A stretch of DNA of 16,055 nucleotides, taken from Pseudomonadota bacterium. Lineage in GTDB: Bacteria > Pseudomonadota > Alphaproteobacteria > Rhizobiales > Hyphomicrobiaceae. Position numbers and translations under genes: made by a program. This document shows positions 14,810-16,055 of the stretch, one piece after another. Location of the stretch: contig JAEWCT010000058.1 in the NCBI GenBank assembly GCA_023390485.1, positions 1 through 16,055 of the forward strand, read 5' to 3'. How positions within the stretch are numbered: the stretch's first letter is position 1; the number at the start of each line of letters is the position of its first letter. Below the pieces are notes generated by a model that made no database searches, was not told the DNA's origin, and was given only the letters and a program-made list of their open reading frames with translations.

Positions 14810-16027
14810 ATGACTGTTACGCCTCATCTTTTCATTCCCGGCCCGACGAATGTTCCCGATGCCGTACGCATGGCAATGAACGTTCCGATGGAGGACATGC
14901 GTTCGCCGGAATTTCCAAAGTTCACGCTGCCGGTGTTTGAAGACCTGAAGAAGGTTTTCAAAATGAAGGATGGCCGCGTTTTCATTTTCCCGTCGTCCGG
15001 CACGGGCGCTTGGGAATCGGCAATCGAAAACACGCTCGCCGTCGGCGATAAGGTTCTGATGAGCCGCTTCGGCCAGTTCTCGCTGCTCTGGGTCGATATG
15101 GCCGAGCGCATGGGCCTCAAGGTCGAGCTTTGCGACGAAGAGTGGGGCACGGGCGTGCCGCTCGAGAAGTATGCTGACATTCTCGCGAAGGACAAGAATC
15201 ACGAGATCAAGGCCGTCTTCGCCACGCACAACGAAACCGCGACGGGCGTCAGCTCCGATATCGCCGGCGTCCGGAAGGCGCTCGATGCCGCTAAGCATCC
15301 GGCCCTCCTCTTCGTCGACGGCGTTTCCTCCGTCGGCTCGCTCGATATGCGCATGGGCGAATGGGGCGTTGACTGCTGCGTCTCGGGTTCGCAGAAGGGC
15401 TTCATGCTCCCGACGGGTCTCGGCATTCTCGCCGTGAGCCAGAAGGCGCTCGACGCCAACAAGACGCAGAACGGCCGCATGAACCGCTGCTTCTTTTCTT
15501 GGGAAGACATGATCAAAACCAACGATCTTGGCTATTTCCCTTATACGCCCGCAACGCAGCTGATCCGCGGCTTGCGCGCGTCCCTCGACCTGATCTTCGC
15601 AGAAGGCCTCGATAACGTCATCGCGCGTCATCACCGCCTGGCGACCGGCGTTCGTCACGCCGTCGACGCGTGGGGCCTCAAGCTCTGTGCGAAGGAGCCG
15701 AAGTGGCATTCCGATACGGTGTCGGCGATTCTGGTGCCGGAAGGCTTCGATGCAAACAACGTGTTGAAGACCGCCTACTATCGCTACAACACGTCGCTCG
15801 GAACCGGCCTCAACAAGGTCGCCGGCAAGGTCTTCCGCATTGGCCACCTCGGTGCGCTCGATGAGTTCATGATCGGCGGCGTTCTGTTCGCCGTCGAGAT
15901 GGCGCTGAAGGATACGGGCATCAACATCAAGCTCGGCTCCGGCACCGGCGCAGCCGCGGAATACTTCAGCAAGACCGCGACGAAGTCGGCAACCGCCCCG
16001 ACGCCGAAGCAAGCGAAAGCTGCCTAA
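14810..16027 (+). CDS. sgaA: Serine-glyoxylate aminotransferase
   Basis: A 405-residue PLP enzyme (EC 2.6.1.45) that converts L-serine and glyoxylate to hydroxypyruvate and glycine, a core step of the serine cycle for one-carbon assimilation in the cytoplasm. Family signs: MTVTPHLFIPGPTNVPD at the N-terminus, FPSSGTGAWESAIENTL (PLP phosphate region), HNETATGV, LFVDGVSSVGSLDM, and the Schiff-base lysine Lys196 in SGSQKGFMLPTG. The C-terminus AAEYFSKTATKSATAPTPKQAKAA matches my memory of the Hyphomicrobium methylovorum enzyme, also 405 residues. GGAGG lies 9 nt before the ATG. The window ends 28 nt after the stop, so whether hprA, mtdA or other serine-cycle genes follow cannot be seen. Confidence 0.97.
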   Translation: MTVTPHLFIPGPTNVPDAVRMAMNVPMEDMRSPEFPKFTLPVFEDLKKVFKMKDGRVFIFPSSGTGAWESAIENTLAVGDKVLMSRFGQFSLLWVDMAERMGLKVELCDEEWGTGVPLEKYADILAKDKNHEIKAVFATHNETATGVSSDIAGVRKALDAAKHPALLFVDGVSSVGSLDMRMGEWGVDCCVSGSQKGFMLPTGLGILAVSQKALDANKTQNGRMNRCFFSWEDMIKTNDLGYFPYTPATQLIRGLRASLDLIFAEGLDNVIARHHRLATGVRHAVDAWGLKLCAKEPKWHSDTVSAILVPEGFDANNVLKTAYYRYNTSLGTGLNKVAGKVFRIGHLGALDEFMIGGVLFAVEMALKDTGINIKLGSGTGAAAEYFSKTATKSATAPTPKQAKAA

Positions 16028-16055
16028 GATCATAACGCCCGGCCTCGTATGAGAC

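Noticed and set aside
14666-16033. 455-codon open frame on the minus strand
   Set aside because: It lies opposite sgaA, whose protein is unmistakable. The product is an Arg/Glu/His-rich shadow of high-GC codon bias.

Overview
The window looks like a chromosomal segment of a serine-cycle methylotroph in the alphaproteobacterial order Hyphomicrobiales, most likely Hyphomicrobium or a close relative. The strongest sign is the last gene, a complete 405-residue serine-glyoxylate aminotransferase that closely matches my recollection of the Hyphomicrobium methylovorum enzyme in length and sequence. High GC content, the CobNST-type aerobic cobalamin gene, the Rhizobiales-type beta-barrel porin and the helicase / S4 / FdxA / CarD gene order agree with this. 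No database search was possible; family names come from motifs and recall.

Layout. (1) 1-2800, + strand: the 3' part of cobT (cobaltochelatase, 5' end outside the window) followed 10 nt later by an exported phytase-like esterase-domain protein. (2) 2842-4214: rpmB (ribosomal protein L28) on the - strand, convergent with region 1 and divergent from an exported DUF3108 protein. rpmB has a clear sigma-70-type promoter, then a terminator-like hairpin in its leader. (3) 4331-9875, + strand: a block for RNA handling and transcription, with a SUV3-like RNA helicase, an Hsp15-like S4 protein 4 nt downstream, the 7Fe ferredoxin FdxA, a 470-nt structured intergenic region with a Cys-rich small ORF, and a CarD/CdnL-type RNA polymerase regulator with a long Lys/Ala/Pro-rich N-terminal tail, closed by a strong terminator. 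(4) 9963-11661, - strand: a secreted thermonuclease-like protein lacking key active-site residues, and an outer-membrane beta-barrel protein. (5) 11662-12221: intergenic, with a possible 55-aa exported peptide and a tRNA promoter. (6) 12222-13752: tRNA-Arg(CCT) whose last 14 bases plus 6 downstream bases recur as a perfect 20-bp direct repeat 1.4 kb away. Between the copies lies one acyltransferase-3 gene with looser codon use, and no integrase. This has the form of a minimal or decayed tRNA-targeted island. (7) 13753-16055, + strand: a small ORF overlapping (ATGA) a LuxR-type response regulator whose phospho-acceptor Asp is Gly, then an intergenic region rich in inverted repeats, then sgaA.

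How it fits together. Most of the window is housekeeping: cobalamin, ribosome, RNA helicase, CarD. Serine-cycle methylotrophs commonly use B12-dependent mutases for glyoxylate regeneration, so cobT and sgaA may serve the same physiology, although they are far apart here. The parts most worth a second look are the tRNA-bounded acyltransferase island, the non-canonical receiver next to sgaA, the Cys-rich ORF before carD, and the rpmB leader.
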